A stretch of 64,000 nt of DNA from Pseudomonas sp. NBRC 111124 (GTDB lineage Bacteria > Pseudomonadota > Gammaproteobacteria > Pseudomonadales > Pseudomonadaceae). The notes under the pieces are model-generated. The model searched no databases and was not told the DNA's origin. It worked only from the letters and a program-made list of their open reading frames with translations. Location of the stretch: the NCBI RefSeq assembly GCF_001320245.1, contig NZ_BCBA01000033.1, forward strand, positions 62,001-126,000, written 5' to 3'. Made by a program: the position numbers and the translations under genes. Position 1 is the first letter of the stretch; every line of letters begins with the position of its first letter. Shown piece by piece: positions 9,277-18,201 of this stretch.

Positions 9277-10542
9277 TTACAGGATGCTCAGCGGGTACTC
9301 GACGATCAGGCGCAGTTCGTCGATCGAGTTCGAACCGTAGTAGACGCCATCGCTGGAGCGGTAGGTGGCCTGACGCACGCGGAAGCTCAAGTCCTTGGCC
9401 GGGCCTTCCTGCAGTACGTACTTGACGTCTACGTCGCGTTCCCATTCCGAGCCATTGTTGGTGCCAGTGACATGGGCGTCGGTACCGCGTACATAACGGG
9501 TCATGAAGGTCAGGCCCGGAATGCCGAATTCAGCGAAGTTCAGGTCGTAGCGAGCCTGCCAGGACTTCTCGTTTTCCGCGTTGAAGTCGGAACGGGCAAC
9601 GGAGTTGGCCAGGAAGACGGTACCGCCACCGTCGACGCCATAGCCATAGTCGCCGTCGCCGGAGACTTTCTGATAGGCCAGGGTAAAGGTGTGTGCGCCA
9701 ATGTTGTACGCACCGGACAGGCTGTACGCGCGGTTGTCCAGTTTGCCTTCATCGAAGGACTTGTAGTCGGCCGAGCCAATACTCTTGGTGTCATAGATGT
9801 TGAAGTCGAACACCAGGCCCTGCTTCTCGGAAATTGGCAGCGCCCAGTTCACGTTGGCGTAGTACTTGCGCCAGTAGTCTTCAACATTGGAGTAGTACAG
9901 GCTGGTGGACAGGTTGTCGGTGAAGGCGTAGGTGCCACCGATAACGTCGGCCTTTTTCAGGCGCATGCTGTCGTGGTTGGTCTCGGCCTGGGCATCCAGC
10001 GCGGTGAAGTGACCCGCGTTCAGGGTCAGGCCCTTGATTTCGTTGCTGGTGACCAGGGCGCCTTCGGCCATCTCCGGCAGCAAGCGGCTGTCGTCGGTGG
10101 CGAACACAGGCAGGGCGGTGAACTGATCACCTACTTTCAATACGGTGTCGGAGACGCGGAATTTGACCGCACCGCCGCCTTTGGAGTAGTCATCTTGTGA
10201 GCGTTGGTCGGAACCTGTCGGGAAAAGGCCGGTGCGGGCGCGGCCCTTGCCGCTGTCAAGTTTCAGACCGAGCATGCCGATCGCATCGACGCCCACACCG
10301 ATGGTGCCTTGGGTGAAGCCGGATTCGTAAGTGCCGACGAAGCCGAGACCGGTTTCTTCAGCGCGGCTTGGGCCGCTGTCGTTGTTACGGAAGTCACGGC
10401 TGAAGTACAGCATGCGAGTCTTGACGTTCAGCTTGCTGTCTTCGAGGAAACCCTTGGAATCGTCCTGGGACGAGGCCACTGCCATCTGCGAGGTCCCTGC
10501 CGCAACGGCCAGGGCGATCATGCTCCACTTCATCACGCGCAT
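9277..10542 (-). CDS. oprD: OprD-family outer-membrane porin
   Basis: This 421-residue protein has a signal peptide ending near AVASSQ (residues 1-24), followed by GFLEDSKLNVKTRMLYFSRD, the usual N-terminal strand of OprD porins. It ends in an aromatic-poor but typical YPLSIL beta strand. Family members form 18-stranded channels for amino acids or aromatic acids; OprD itself takes basic amino acids and carbapenems. Its position just upstream of proS is that of P. aeruginosa oprD, which supports the symbol, but the substrate is not proven. The start has a good AGGAG site 8-9 bases upstream. ArgR-like repeats lie about 155-190 bases before the start. Confidence 0.85.
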   Translation of the reverse strand: MRVMKWSMIALAVAAGTSQMAVASSQDDSKGFLEDSKLNVKTRMLYFSRDFRNNDSGPSRAEETGLGFVGTYESGFTQGTIGVGVDAIGMLGLKLDSGKGRARTGLFPTGSDQRSQDDYSKGGGAVKFRVSDTVLKVGDQFTALPVFATDDSRLLPEMAEGALVTSNEIKGLTLNAGHFTALDAQAETNHDSMRLKKADVIGGTYAFTDNLSTSLYYSNVEDYWRKYYANVNWALPISEKQGLVFDFNIYDTKSIGSADYKSFDEGKLDNRAYSLSGAYNIGAHTFTLAYQKVSGDGDYGYGVDGGGTVFLANSVARSDFNAENEKSWQARYDLNFAEFGIPGLTFMTRYVRGTDAHVTGTNNGSEWERDVDVKYVLQEGPAKDLSFRVRQATYRSSDGVYYGSNSIDELRLIVEYPLSIL

Positions 10543-11279
10543 CGTGATTTGCTCCTTTGGTTTTTAGGAAGAGTACCGCTGCGCCCAAGTCTTTTAGTTA
10601 TATGGGGCAGCTCTTTCTTGTTATGTCGGCGGAAATGTATAGCACGCTGACTGTTGTTGGCGATATGGCAAAAATCATCCTTACGGGAACTTTATTGCCA
10701 TGTCGCATTCAGGTATTTCCATGTCGCAAATCACTTCCCGGTTAACCGGGCAGTCCAACGCCAGCGCTGTTCCTTTGCCGTAACGATTCTGTAACTACAG
10801 ATTCCGGTTAAGGAAACTCCCTGGGGTAGCCAATTCGCTGTTGTTATTTGTCGCGTCACCCAGTCAATGCAGGTGTCGTGCCGACTTGGCGTGAAGAGAA
10901 TGCAACAAGCGTGCTCAAAATTAACAACGATTCATGAAATTTTCACAGACGCTGCTGTCGAGGGTCGAAAAGTGCCGAGAATACGGGGCGGGAGTTGTCT
11001 GATGGTGTGCCAGGTTCAATGGGCCGGATAAAAGAAAAAGCTGCCATAAAAGTCAATGTGTTACCGCTGACTGTTGATCCTGAGTCGTTCCTGTGAGTAG
11101 AAGCGTAGTGCTGCACACTTTTGTGGCCTCTTTTTGGTGCGAAAAGTAGCGTTGTGTTACCGCCATTGTGCAAGTCTTGGCGATTCATGAACTTAAAGCG
11201 TGCAGCCCTGCGCCTGACCATGTCGAGGCGGGCGAAGCAGGGTATCCTTGGTGCATTGGTTTATGGGTGGAGATTGATT
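10543..11279. other. 737-bp divergent control region between oprD and the HIT gene
   Basis: I see no convincing gene here; a 92-residue minus-strand frame lacks a ribosome binding site and any recognisable sequence. The part near oprD holds the ArgR-like repeats and, just beyond, the perfect 14-bp palindrome CCCGGTTAACCGGG at 10737-10750. The remainder is more AT-rich than the coding regions and contains no clear terminator or RNA structure that I can identify. Confidence 0.6.
10698..10736 (-). promoter_or_regulatory. Candidate ArgR operator upstream of oprD
   Basis: The 10-mer CCATGTCGCA occurs twice as a direct repeat exactly 21 bases apart (10698 and 10719). Pseudomonas ArgR half-sites are described as TGTCGC-N8-AA in tandem direct orientation, and ArgR is known to activate oprD with arginine in P. 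aeruginosa. The TGTCGC core is perfect twice; the trailing AA is only half matched. Confidence 0.5.
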
Positions 11280-11699
11280 GTGTTTGATATGGATTCGCGT
11301 TTGCAGCAGGATTCCTTGGTCCTTGGTGATTTCCCACTGTGCCGGCTGTTGCTCAGCAAGGATGCCAATTACCCTTGGTTCATTCTGGTACCCAAGCGCG
11401 CGGGCGTTAGCGAGCTGTTCGACTTGAGCCAGGAAGACCAGTCACAGCTGTGGAAAGAAACCACCTACCTCGCCGAAGCGCTCAAGCGTGAGTTCGCGGC
11501 TGACAAGATGAACGTCGCCACGCTGGGTAACGTGGTCAGTCAGATGCACATGCATGTGATCGTTCGCCACCAGGGCGATGCAGCCTGGCCAGCGCCGGTC
11601 TGGGGCAAGGTCCCGGCTGTCGAGTATGCGCCGGGGCAGGTGGATGCCATTCGTCAGCGCCTGCGTGCACTGCTCAAACTCGATTACCAGGAGGCCTGA
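11280..11699 (+). CDS. HIT-family (histidine triad) protein
   Basis: This 139-residue protein belongs to the HIT nucleotide hydrolase/transferase superfamily. It has the conserved N-terminal [18 protein letters not shown] and the motif region [13 protein letters not shown]. The canonical motif is H-x-H-x-H; here the third histidine is replaced by Ile, so the active site is altered while the nucleophilic middle His remains. The GTG at 11280 is chosen because GGAG sits 7 bases upstream; the ATG nine bases later would be 16 bases from it. slyX starts two bases after the stop, so the two form an operon. Confidence 0.85.
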   Translation: MFDMDSRLQQDSLVLGDFPLCRLLLSKDANYPWFILVPKRAGVSELFDLSQEDQSQLWKETTYLAEALKREFAADKMNVATLGNVVSQMHMHVIVRHQGDAAWPAPVWGKVPAVEYAPGQVDAIRQRLRALLKLDYQEA

Positions 11700-11700
11700 C

Positions 11701-11907
11701 ATGTCACCGGAGTCGCGCATTATTGAACTGGAAACCCGTCAGGCGTTTCAGGACGACACGATCCAGGCGCTGAATGATGTGGTGGTCGAACAGGGGCGGG
11801 TCATCGAGCGCCTGCAGTTGCAGGTGGCCGAGCTGATCAAGCGCTATGAAGAAATGGTCGGGCAGTACGGCAGCGAAGGGGAAGAGGCGCCGCCGCCGCA
11901 TTACTGA
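11701..11907 (+). CDS. slyX: SlyX protein
   Basis: This is a 68-residue, highly acidic coiled-coil protein of the SlyX family. The sequence shows [19 protein letters not shown] and a proline/histidine-ending tail PPPHY, which is typical of the family. Its function is unknown; in enterobacteria it lies beside slyD. It follows the HIT gene by two bases, with GGAGG overlapping the end of that gene as its ribosome binding site. Length and heptad pattern fit the family well. Confidence 0.92.
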   Translation: MSPESRIIELETRQAFQDDTIQALNDVVVEQGRVIERLQLQVAELIKRYEEMVGQYGSEGEEAPPPHY

Positions 11908-11946
11908 TGTGGGGTAGCCCTGGGGTTGCCCCAGGGCTGCGCAGGG

Positions 11947-12552
11947 TCAGCGGCGGTTCACCGCGACCACGTCCTCGGCCTGCAGGCCTTTGTCGCGGTG
12001 CATCACCGAGAATTCCACGCGCTGGCCTTCGACCAGGATGCGGTGGCCCTCGCCGCGGATGGCGCGGAAGTGGACAAAGATATCGTCACCCGAGTCGCGG
12101 GAAATGAACCCGAAGCCCTTGGAGGTGTTGAACCACTTCACTGTGCCGGTATCGCGCTTGCCGGCCTCCATTGGCGCGCCTTGGCTGGCGCGGGGCTTTT
12201 TGCTGAGGCGGGCGAAACCGGCTACCAGGTGCAGGGCGACGGCCAGTGCAGCGCAGACCAGCGCCGCCAGGTTGCCCATTTCCGGACGTGCCAGCAGGGT
12301 GAGGGTCTGCACGACAACGGCCACCACCAGCAGGGCGCAGGCCAGGTATTGCAGCTGTTGCCGCGCACCGCGGTAATACAGCGGCACGACCGGGGCCAGC
12401 AGCAGGTTGAGCAGGCCGAGCAGGGCCAGATAGACCGCGTCGGGTTGCTGCAGGAAGGGTGTAGCTTCGGGTTTGAGGCTGGGCATGAGCGATAGCAGCA
12501 AAGCCGCAACGCCCGTCACCAGATGGACGATCTTGAACATGGGTTGGCTCAC
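11947..12552 (-). CDS. Membrane-anchored cold-shock-domain protein
   Basis: This 201-residue protein fuses two parts. Residues 1-115 have about four hydrophobic helices (for example [20 protein letters not shown] and [14 protein letters not shown]). The C-terminal 70 residues are a cold-shock domain with the RNP1 motif KGFGFISRD and RNP2-like DIFVHF, preceded by [12 protein letters not shown]. CSDs bind single-stranded RNA or DNA. The nucleic-acid-binding part should sit in the cytoplasm at the inner membrane. The convergent neighbour is slyX. Similar fusions occur in Pseudomonas; their role is not known to me. Confidence 0.85.
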   Translation of the reverse strand: MSQPMFKIVHLVTGVAALLLSLMPSLKPEATPFLQQPDAVYLALLGLLNLLLAPVVPLYYRGARQQLQYLACALLVVAVVVQTLTLLARPEMGNLAALVCAALAVALHLVAGFARLSKKPRASQGAPMEAGKRDTGTVKWFNTSKGFGFISRDSGDDIFVHFRAIRGEGHRILVEGQRVEFSVMHRDKGLQAEDVVAVNRR

Positions 12553-12818
12553 AGTTGATAAGGCCGATCACAGGAAGAGCTGGCGGCACGGTGCGCATGA
12601 GGTATAAAGCGCGAACACGTGGTGGGCCAGCCTATGCACCCGGCAATAACAGTCCGCACGGGTGGCACCGTGCCTATTTAACAGCAAAGGCGGGGGGTTC
12701 TCAAACCGCAGGCGGCGGGTGCCGATCGCTTGCCCTGTGTCATGGGCACGTTGCGCCAAGTGTTGATACAGTGTACCGGGCCCGCTTGATCATCAAGCCT
12801 TATGGAAAGGGGAACTTC

Positions 12819-13292
12819 ATGGCAATCGATATCGGTATCAGTGAAGAAGATCGCAAGTCCATCGTCGAAGGGCTTTCCCGCCTGCTGTCGGATACCTACG
12901 TGCTGTATCTGAAAACCCATAACTTTCACTGGAACGTCACCGGTCCGTCGTTCCGCACCCTGCACCTGATGTTCGAAGAGCAGTACAACGAGCTGGCGCT
13001 GGCCGTCGACTCGATCGCCGAACGGATTCGCGCGCTGGGCTTCCCGGCGCCGGGCTCGTATGCTTTTTATGCCAAGCACTCCTCGATCAAAGAGGAGGAA
13101 GGCGTCCCGCCTGCGGACGAAATGATCCGCCAGCTAGTCCAGGGGCAGGAGGCCGTGGTGCGTACTGCGCGCAGCATTTTCCCTGTGGTGGACAAGGTCA
13201 GCGATGAGCCGACCGCCGATCTGCTGACCCAGCGGATGCAGGTGCATGAAAAGACCGCCTGGATGCTGCGAGTGCTGCTCGACGGTAAATGA
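12819..13292 (+). CDS. dps: Dps-family ferritin-like protein
   Basis: This 157-residue four-helix-bundle protein belongs to the Dps group, which oxidises and stores iron and can protect DNA in starvation or oxidative stress. The ferroxidase residues lie in [19 protein letters not shown] sequence (here [15 protein letters not shown]) and in [20 protein letters not shown]. The ATG at 12819 follows AAAGGGG and gives the family length; a longer upstream frame has no support. It lacks a long Lys-rich N-terminal tail, so direct DNA binding is uncertain. A terminator follows. Confidence 0.9.
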   Translation: MAIDIGISEEDRKSIVEGLSRLLSDTYVLYLKTHNFHWNVTGPSFRTLHLMFEEQYNELALAVDSIAERIRALGFPAPGSYAFYAKHSSIKEEEGVPPADEMIRQLVQGQEAVVRTARSIFPVVDKVSDEPTADLLTQRMQVHEKTAWMLRVLLDGK

Positions 13293-13320
13293 TCGGTTAA
13301 TCGTGTAGTACTTTTCCGAA

Positions 13321-13357
13321 GGCCCGGCTGAATCCACTTCAGCCGGGTCCTTTTGTT
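13321..13357 (+). terminator. Terminator of dps
   Basis: GGCCCGGCTGAA pairs with TTCAGCCGGGTCC around a 5-nt loop, with one mismatch near the base, followed by TTTTGTTTGT. It starts 29 bases after the dps stop codon. Confidence 0.88.
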
Positions 13358-13442
13358 TGTGCGGGAAGATTTTGCCGCTGCTTCAAACGCCTCGCTCAGC
13401 GCTTCATTGAACCCCAGTTGATTGAGCTGAGGAAATGGCGTG

Positions 13443-13769
13443 ATGCAAGCAATCAAGCGTGCGGTGAGGGTGGGGCACTGGCCAGGCAAGCAGTGCATCG
13501 ATCCGTTCAAGGCCGATTTCGACATGTTGCAGACCCAGCCCGTGTCGCGTTCGGTTAGGTTGAATGGTTTTTCCACCTGTCTGCGCCTGGAGGCCGTGTA
13601 TTGGGGTATCCTCGACCAGATTGCCGCAGCGAACCAATGCTCGGTCAGTGCCGTGCTGTCGTATGTCGACCGCGAAGTGCACCTGCGTCAGGGCGGGGTG
13701 CGCAACTTCAGCGGGCTGATCCGGGTGATCTGCGTGGCCTGGTTGCGTGATCCGCCAAGTGAACGCTGA
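13443..13769 (+). CDS. Ribbon-helix-helix domain protein
   Basis: This 108-residue protein has a central ribbon-helix-helix type region, SRSVRLNGFSTCLRLEAVYW, followed by ILDQIAAANQCSVSAVLSYV and FSGLIRVICVAWL. This is the arrangement of the RHH_4 group (Pfam PF13467 as I recall). Such proteins are small DNA-binding regulators, though no target is known. The ATG at 13443 lies 8 bases after GAGGAA; a GTG three bases earlier is also possible. It stands alone between the dps terminator and fmdB. Confidence 0.75.
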   Translation: MQAIKRAVRVGHWPGKQCIDPFKADFDMLQTQPVSRSVRLNGFSTCLRLEAVYWGILDQIAAANQCSVSAVLSYVDREVHLRQGGVRNFSGLIRVICVAWLRDPPSER

Positions 13770-13861
13770 TCGCCCGGCGGGCTGCGCAGTGTCGGTTAAC
13801 CATATATAATCCCGCTTTTTGCTGCCCCGGCAGCCAGCGTTGTGGTTGACGAGAGACGTTC

Positions 13862-14083
13862 ATGCCCCTTTATGACTATCAATGTGCCTCCTGCGATCAC
13901 CGGCTGGAGGCGCTGCAGAAGATCAGCGCCGCGCCGCTGACCGACTGCCCGGCCTGTCAGGCGCCGGCACTGAAGAAGTTGCTGTCGGTCCCCGGCTTTC
14001 GCCTGAGCGGCACTGGCTGGTACGAAACCGACTTCAAGACCGGGGCGAAAAAGAACCTGGCAGGCGGCGACAAAGCCGACTGA
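13862..14083 (+). CDS. FmdB-family zinc-ribbon protein
   Basis: This is a 73-residue protein whose first half is a zinc ribbon: MPLYDYQCASCDHRLEALQK contains the first CxxC pair and TDCPACQAPALKK the second. A serine/glycine-rich tail ends in a lysine- and aspartate-rich stretch. FmdB-like proteins are widespread, often just upstream of aspS in pseudomonads as here (95 bases), but their role is not established. It may be cotranscribed with aspS because no terminator separates them. Confidence 0.9.
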   Translation: MPLYDYQCASCDHRLEALQKISAAPLTDCPACQAPALKKLLSVPGFRLSGTGWYETDFKTGAKKNLAGGDKAD

Positions 14084-14177
14084 GTTGAATTGCAGTAGCC
14101 GGGTCTTGCAGTATTAGCCCTCCGGGCGGCCAAGGCCTCCAACGAATACACGAATCACGAGAAGCGAAACCACCATC

Positions 14178-15953
14178 ATGATGCGCAGCCATTATTGCGG
14201 CCAACTGAACGAGAGCCTGGACGGCCAGGAAGTCACCCTTTGCGGCTGGGTCCATCGTCGCCGCGACCACGGCGGGGTGATCTTCCTCGACATCCGTGAC
14301 CGCGAAGGCATGGCCCAGGTCGTGTTCGACCCGGATCGCGCCGAAACCTTCGCCGCCGCCGATCGCGTTCGCAGCGAATACGTCGTGCAGATCACCGGCA
14401 AGGTGCGCAAGCGCCCGGACGGCGCGGTCAACGCCAACATGGCGTCCGGGGCCATCGAGATCCTCGGCTATCAGCTGAACGTGCTCAACGAAGCGGAAAC
14501 CCCACCGTTCCCGCTGAATGAATATTCCGACGTCGGCGAGGAAACCCGCCTGCGTTACCGCTTCATCGACCTGCGTCGCCCGGAAATGGCCGACAAGCTG
14601 CGCCTGCGTTCGCGCATTACCAGCAGCATCCGTCGCTTCCTTGATGAAAACGGCTTCCTCGACGTCGAAACCCCGATTCTCACCCGCGCCACTCCGGAAG
14701 GCGCGCGTGACTATCTGGTGCCGAGCCGTACCCACGCGGGCAGCTTCTTTGCCCTGCCGCAGTCGCCTCAGCTGTTCAAGCAGCTGCTGATGGTTGCCGG
14801 TTTCGACCGCTACTACCAGATCGCCAAGTGCTTCCGCGATGAAGACTTGCGTGCTGACCGCCAGCCGGAATTCACCCAGATCGACATCGAGACCAGCTTC
14901 CTCGACGAAGCCGAGATCATGGGCCTCACCGAGAGCATGATCCGCAAGCTGTTCAAGGAAGTGCTGGACCTGGAATTCGGCGAATTCCCGCACATGACCT
15001 TCGAAGAAGCCATGCGCCGCTACGGCTCCGACAAACCAGACCTGCGTATCCCGCTGGAACTGGTCGACGTTGCCGACCAGCTGAAAGACGTCGACTTCAA
15101 GGTCTTCGCAGGCCCGGCCAACGATCCGAAATGCCGCGTCACCGCCCTGCGCCTGCCAGGCGGTGCCAGCATGCCGCGCAGCAAGATTGACGAGTACACC
15201 AAGTTCGTCGGCATCTATGGTGCCAAGGGCCTGGCCTACATCAAGGTCAACGAGCGCGCCAAGGGCGTCGAGGGCCTGCAGTCGCCGATCGTCAAGAACA
15301 TCCCTGAGGCCAACCTCAACAACATCCTCGACCGCGTTGGCGCTGTCGATGGTGACATCGTGTTCTTCGGTGCCGACAAGTTCAAGGTCGTCAGCGAAGC
15401 CTTGGGCGCGCTGCGTATCCGCCTGGGCCACGACTTCGAGCTGCTGACCTGCGAGTGGGCACCGATGTGGGTGGTCGACTTCCCGATGTTCGAAGAGAAC
15501 GAAGACGGCAGCTTCACCGCGCTGCACCACCCGTTCACCGCGCCGAAGTGCACCCCGGAAGCGCTCGAGGCCAACCCGGCCACCGCACTGTCCCGTGCCT
15601 ACGACATGGTCCTGAACGGTACCGAGCTGGGTGGCGGTTCGATCCGTATCCACCGCAAGGAAATGCAGCAAGCGGTATTCCGTCTGCTGGGCATCGAGGC
15701 CGAGGAACAGGAAGAGAAGTTCGGCTTCCTGCTCGACGCCCTGAAGTTCGGTGCACCGCCTCACGGTGGCCTGGCCTTCGGCCTGGACCGCCTGGTCATG
15801 CTGATGACCGGCGCCCAGTCGATCCGTGAAGTGATCGCCTTCCCGAAAACCCAGAGCGCCGCGTGCGTCATGACCCAGGCCCCTGGCATGGTCGACGCCA
15901 AGGCCCTGCGCGAGCTGCACATCCGTCTGCGCGAGCAGACCAAGGTCGAGTAA
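14178..15953 (+). CDS. aspS: Aspartyl-tRNA synthetase
   Basis: This 591-residue class IIb synthetase charges tRNA-Asp. Its N-terminal OB-fold anticodon-binding domain (about residues 1-110) contains [19 protein letters not shown]. Motif 2 is [17 protein letters not shown], and motif 3 is [15 protein letters not shown]. The bacterial GAD insertion lies at about residues 280-410. Length matches bacterial AspRS. In P. aeruginosa the enzyme is non-discriminating and also loads tRNA-Asn; whether this one does cannot be decided here. Two adjacent ATG codons are possible starts. Confidence 0.97.
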   Translation: MMRSHYCGQLNESLDGQEVTLCGWVHRRRDHGGVIFLDIRDREGMAQVVFDPDRAETFAAADRVRSEYVVQITGKVRKRPDGAVNANMASGAIEILGYQLNVLNEAETPPFPLNEYSDVGEETRLRYRFIDLRRPEMADKLRLRSRITSSIRRFLDENGFLDVETPILTRATPEGARDYLVPSRTHAGSFFALPQSPQLFKQLLMVAGFDRYYQIAKCFRDEDLRADRQPEFTQIDIETSFLDEAEIMGLTESMIRKLFKEVLDLEFGEFPHMTFEEAMRRYGSDKPDLRIPLELVDVADQLKDVDFKVFAGPANDPKCRVTALRLPGGASMPRSKIDEYTKFVGIYGAKGLAYIKVNERAKGVEGLQSPIVKNIPEANLNNILDRVGAVDGDIVFFGADKFKVVSEALGALRIRLGHDFELLTCEWAPMWVVDFPMFEENEDGSFTALHHPFTAPKCTPEALEANPATALSRAYDMVLNGTELGGGSIRIHRKEMQQAVFRLLGIEAEEQEEKFGFLLDALKFGAPPHGGLAFGLDRLVMLMTGAQSIREVIAFPKTQSAACVMTQAPGMVDAKALRELHIRLREQTKVE

Positions 15954-16010
15954 TCGGCCCCGGGCGCATCCCGGCGGGTGCGCCCAAGCGCTTCGGCGCA
16001 GTATTCCCAC

Positions 16011-16032
16011 GTTCCGCCCTTCGGGGCGGAAC
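16011..16032 (+). terminator. UUCG-tetraloop hairpin between aspS and yebC
   Basis: A perfect 9-bp stem, GTTCCGCCC with GGGCGGAAC, closes on the extra-stable TTCG tetraloop. A second hairpin, GGGCGCA / TGCGCCC, lies just before it at 15962-15985. Only a weak T-rich tail follows, so this may attenuate or protect the RNA rather than end it. Confidence 0.55.
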
Positions 16033-16062
16033 CTGTTTCTGTTTCAAGGATTCGGAGTCGTT

Positions 16063-16809
16063 ATGGCTGGTCATTCCAAGTGGGCGAACATCAAGCACCG
16101 CAAAGAGCGCCAGGATGCCAAGAGAGGCAAGATCTTCACCAAGTGGATCCGTGAGCTGACCGTTGCCGCCAAGCAGGGTGGTGCTGATCCAGGCTCCAAC
16201 CCGCGCCTGCGCCTGGCGCTGGACAAGGCCCTGGGCGCCAACATGAGCCGCGACATCATTGATCGCGCCGTGGCCCGTGGCGCCGGCACCAACGAAAGCG
16301 ACAACGTCGAAGAGCTCAGCTACGAAGGTTACGGCCCTGGTGGCGTGGCGATCATGGTCGAGGCCATGACCGACAACCGCAACCGCACCGCTGCCGCTGT
16401 GCGCCATGCTTTCACCAAATGTGGCGGCAACCTCGGCACTGACGGCTCGGTGGCTTACCTGTTCGAGCGCAAGGGGCAGATCAGCTTCGCCCCCGGCATC
16501 GACGAAGATGCCCTGATGGAAGCCGCAATGGAGGCCGATGCCGACGACGTGGTGGCCAACGACGATGGATCGTTCGAGGTGTTCACCTCGTTCAACAGTT
16601 TCTACGCCGTGCGTAACGCGCTGGAAGAAGCGGGTTTCAAAGCCGCCGACGCAGAAATCGTCATGCAGCCGACCACCAGCGCCGAACTGGACCAGGAGGG
16701 CGCCGAGAAGGTGCTCAAGCTGATCGACATGCTCGAAGACCTGGATGACGTGCAGAACGTCTACTCCAACGCGCAGATCTCTGACGAGATCATGGAAAAA
16801 CTCGGCTAA
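16063..16809 (+). CDS. yebC: YebC/PmpR-family regulatory protein
   Basis: This 248-residue protein starts with the family signature [18 protein letters not shown] and carries [20 protein letters not shown] in the middle. YebC proteins are known as DNA-binding regulators (PmpR in P. aeruginosa represses quinolone signalling) and, in more recent work, as translation factors for difficult polyproline stretches. The first reading comes from family knowledge, not from this sequence. It lies between aspS and ruvC, the conserved position. A REP pair follows. Confidence 0.95.
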   Translation: MAGHSKWANIKHRKERQDAKRGKIFTKWIRELTVAAKQGGADPGSNPRLRLALDKALGANMSRDIIDRAVARGAGTNESDNVEELSYEGYGPGGVAIMVEAMTDNRNRTAAAVRHAFTKCGGNLGTDGSVAYLFERKGQISFAPGIDEDALMEAAMEADADDVVANDDGSFEVFTSFNSFYAVRNALEEAGFKAADAEIVMQPTTSAELDQEGAEKVLKLIDMLEDLDDVQNVYSNAQISDEIMEKLG

Positions 16810-16830
16810 GATTTTGCGCTTGGCTTACAG

Positions 16831-16924
16831 GGCCTATTCGCGGGCAAGCCCGCTCCCACAGGTATTGCATCAGGCTCAGGTTTGGTGCGGTCCCTGTGGG
16901 AGCGGGCTTGCCCGCGAATAGGCC
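16831..16924. repeat. REP inverted pair (BIME-like), yebC-ruvC
   Basis: Two 32-base REP units face each other as a perfect inverted repeat (16831-16862 and 16893-16924) around a 30-base spacer. Each unit contains GCGGGCAAGCCCGCTCCCAC, the P. putida-type core, and an internal GCGGGC palindrome. Confidence 0.92.
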
Positions 16925-16949
16925 GGTACTTTTTGAACACGCAGGCGCT

Positions 16950-17474
16950 ATGACTCTGATTCTTGGTATCGACCCCGGCTCGCGCATCACCGGCTACGGT
17001 GTGGTCCGCCAGACCGCCCGTGGTTGCGAGTACGTGGCGTCGGGCTGCATTCGTACCGGCAGCGGCGAGTTGCCTGAGCGGTTGCAGATTGTTTTTCGCG
17101 GTGTCAGCGAGATCATCGCTCAGCACGGCCCGGTGACCATGGGCATCGAGCGAGTGTTCATGGCGCGCAACGCCGACTCCGCGCTCAAGCTCGGTCAGGC
17201 CCGTGGCGCTGCCATTGTTGCCGCCGCCGAAGCCGGCCTGGAAATCGCCGAATACAGCGCCAGCCAGGTCAAGCAGGCAGTCGCCGGCAGTGGCGGGGCA
17301 AATAAGGAACAGGTGATGCTGATGGTCATGCATCTGCTCAAGTTGACCCAGAAGCCGCAGATCGATGCCTCCGACGCCCTGGCCATCGCCCTTTGCCACG
17401 CTCACACCCGCTCCAGCCTGGTGCCCCACGGCCTCGCTACGGCACGGCGGCGCGGCGGGCGCTTGCGTCTGTAA
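16950..17474 (+). CDS. ruvC: Holliday junction resolvase RuvC
   Basis: This 174-residue endonuclease cuts Holliday junctions in the RuvABC complex. The catalytic acidic residues are visible: Asp in [15 protein letters not shown], Glu in [20 protein letters not shown], and the Asp pair in [16 protein letters not shown]. The start at 16950 leaves out the upstream REP, which the open frame crosses. It is first in ruvCAB, which is complete here. Confidence 0.96.
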   Translation: MTLILGIDPGSRITGYGVVRQTARGCEYVASGCIRTGSGELPERLQIVFRGVSEIIAQHGPVTMGIERVFMARNADSALKLGQARGAAIVAAAEAGLEIAEYSASQVKQAVAGSGGANKEQVMLMVMHLLKLTQKPQIDASDALAIALCHAHTRSSLVPHGLATARRRGGRLRL

Positions 17475-17583
17475 GCGCTTCATGCGCTGATACACATTTT
17501 GTTCGGGTGAAGCGTTCGCCCGGCGCATTTGCTGATAGGGTTGAGCGGTCTTTGACCGGCTCCCCGAGAGGAAGGATCGGAAC

Positions 17584-18201
17584 GTGATTGGACGTTTGCG
17601 CGGCACCCTGGCGGAAAAACAGCCGCCGCACCTTGTTATCGACGTCAACGGCGTGGGCTATGAGCTGGAAGTGCCGATGACCACCCTGTATCGCCTGCCC
17701 AAGGTCGGCGAACCAGTGACCGTGCATACCCACCTGGTGGTGCGCGAAGACGCTCACCTGCTGTATGGCTTTGCCGAGAAGCGCGAGCGCGAGCTGTTCC
17801 GCGAGCTGATCCGCCTCAATGGCGTGGGCCCGAAGCTGGCGCTGGCACTGATGTCCGGCCTGGAAGTGGACGAGCTGGTGCGCTGCGTGCAGGCTCAGGA
17901 CGCTTCGGTTCTGGTGCGCGTACCCGGTGTCGGCAAGAAAACCGCCGAGCGCCTGCTGGTCGAGCTCAAGGACCGCTTCAAGGCCTGGGAAACCTCCCCG
18001 GCCATGTTCACTCTGGTCTCCGATGGCCCGCTGCCGGTGGCCAGCGAGTCTTCCGCCGAGGCCGACGCGGTCAGCGCTCTGGTGTCCCTGGGCTACAAGC
18101 CGCAGGAGGCGAGCAAGGCGATTGCCGCGATCAAGGACAAGGCCGGCCTGAGCAGCGAGGAACTCATTCGTCGCAGCCTTAAAGGGATGATTACCAAGTG
18201 A
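17584..18201 (+). CDS. ruvA: Holliday junction branch migration protein RuvA
   Basis: This 205-residue protein recognises the four-way junction and docks RuvB. It starts with GTG as (M)[20 protein letters not shown], the OB-fold domain. It has two helix-hairpin-helix motifs around [15 protein letters not shown] and [19 protein letters not shown]. The C-terminal domain III, which contacts RuvB, ends [13 protein letters not shown]. Its stop overlaps the ruvB start by 4 bases, so translation is coupled. Confidence 0.96.
   Translation: MIGRLRGTLAEKQPPHLVIDVNGVGYELEVPMTTLYRLPKVGEPVTVHTHLVVREDAHLLYGFAEKRERELFRELIRLNGVGPKLALALMSGLEVDELVRCVQAQDASVLVRVPGVGKKTAERLLVELKDRFKAWETSPAMFTLVSDGPLPVASESSAEADAVSALVSLGYKPQEASKAIAAIKDKAGLSSEELIRRSLKGMITK

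Noticed and set aside
14034..16010. 658-codon open frame antisense to aspS
   Set aside because: aspS is unmistakable on the plus strand; the antisense product is low-complexity and has no start signal.
16800..16960. REP pair considered as a small RNA gene
   Set aside because: The core sequence recurs at 32652 and 50102 with the same geometry, which fits REP elements and not a unique RNA.
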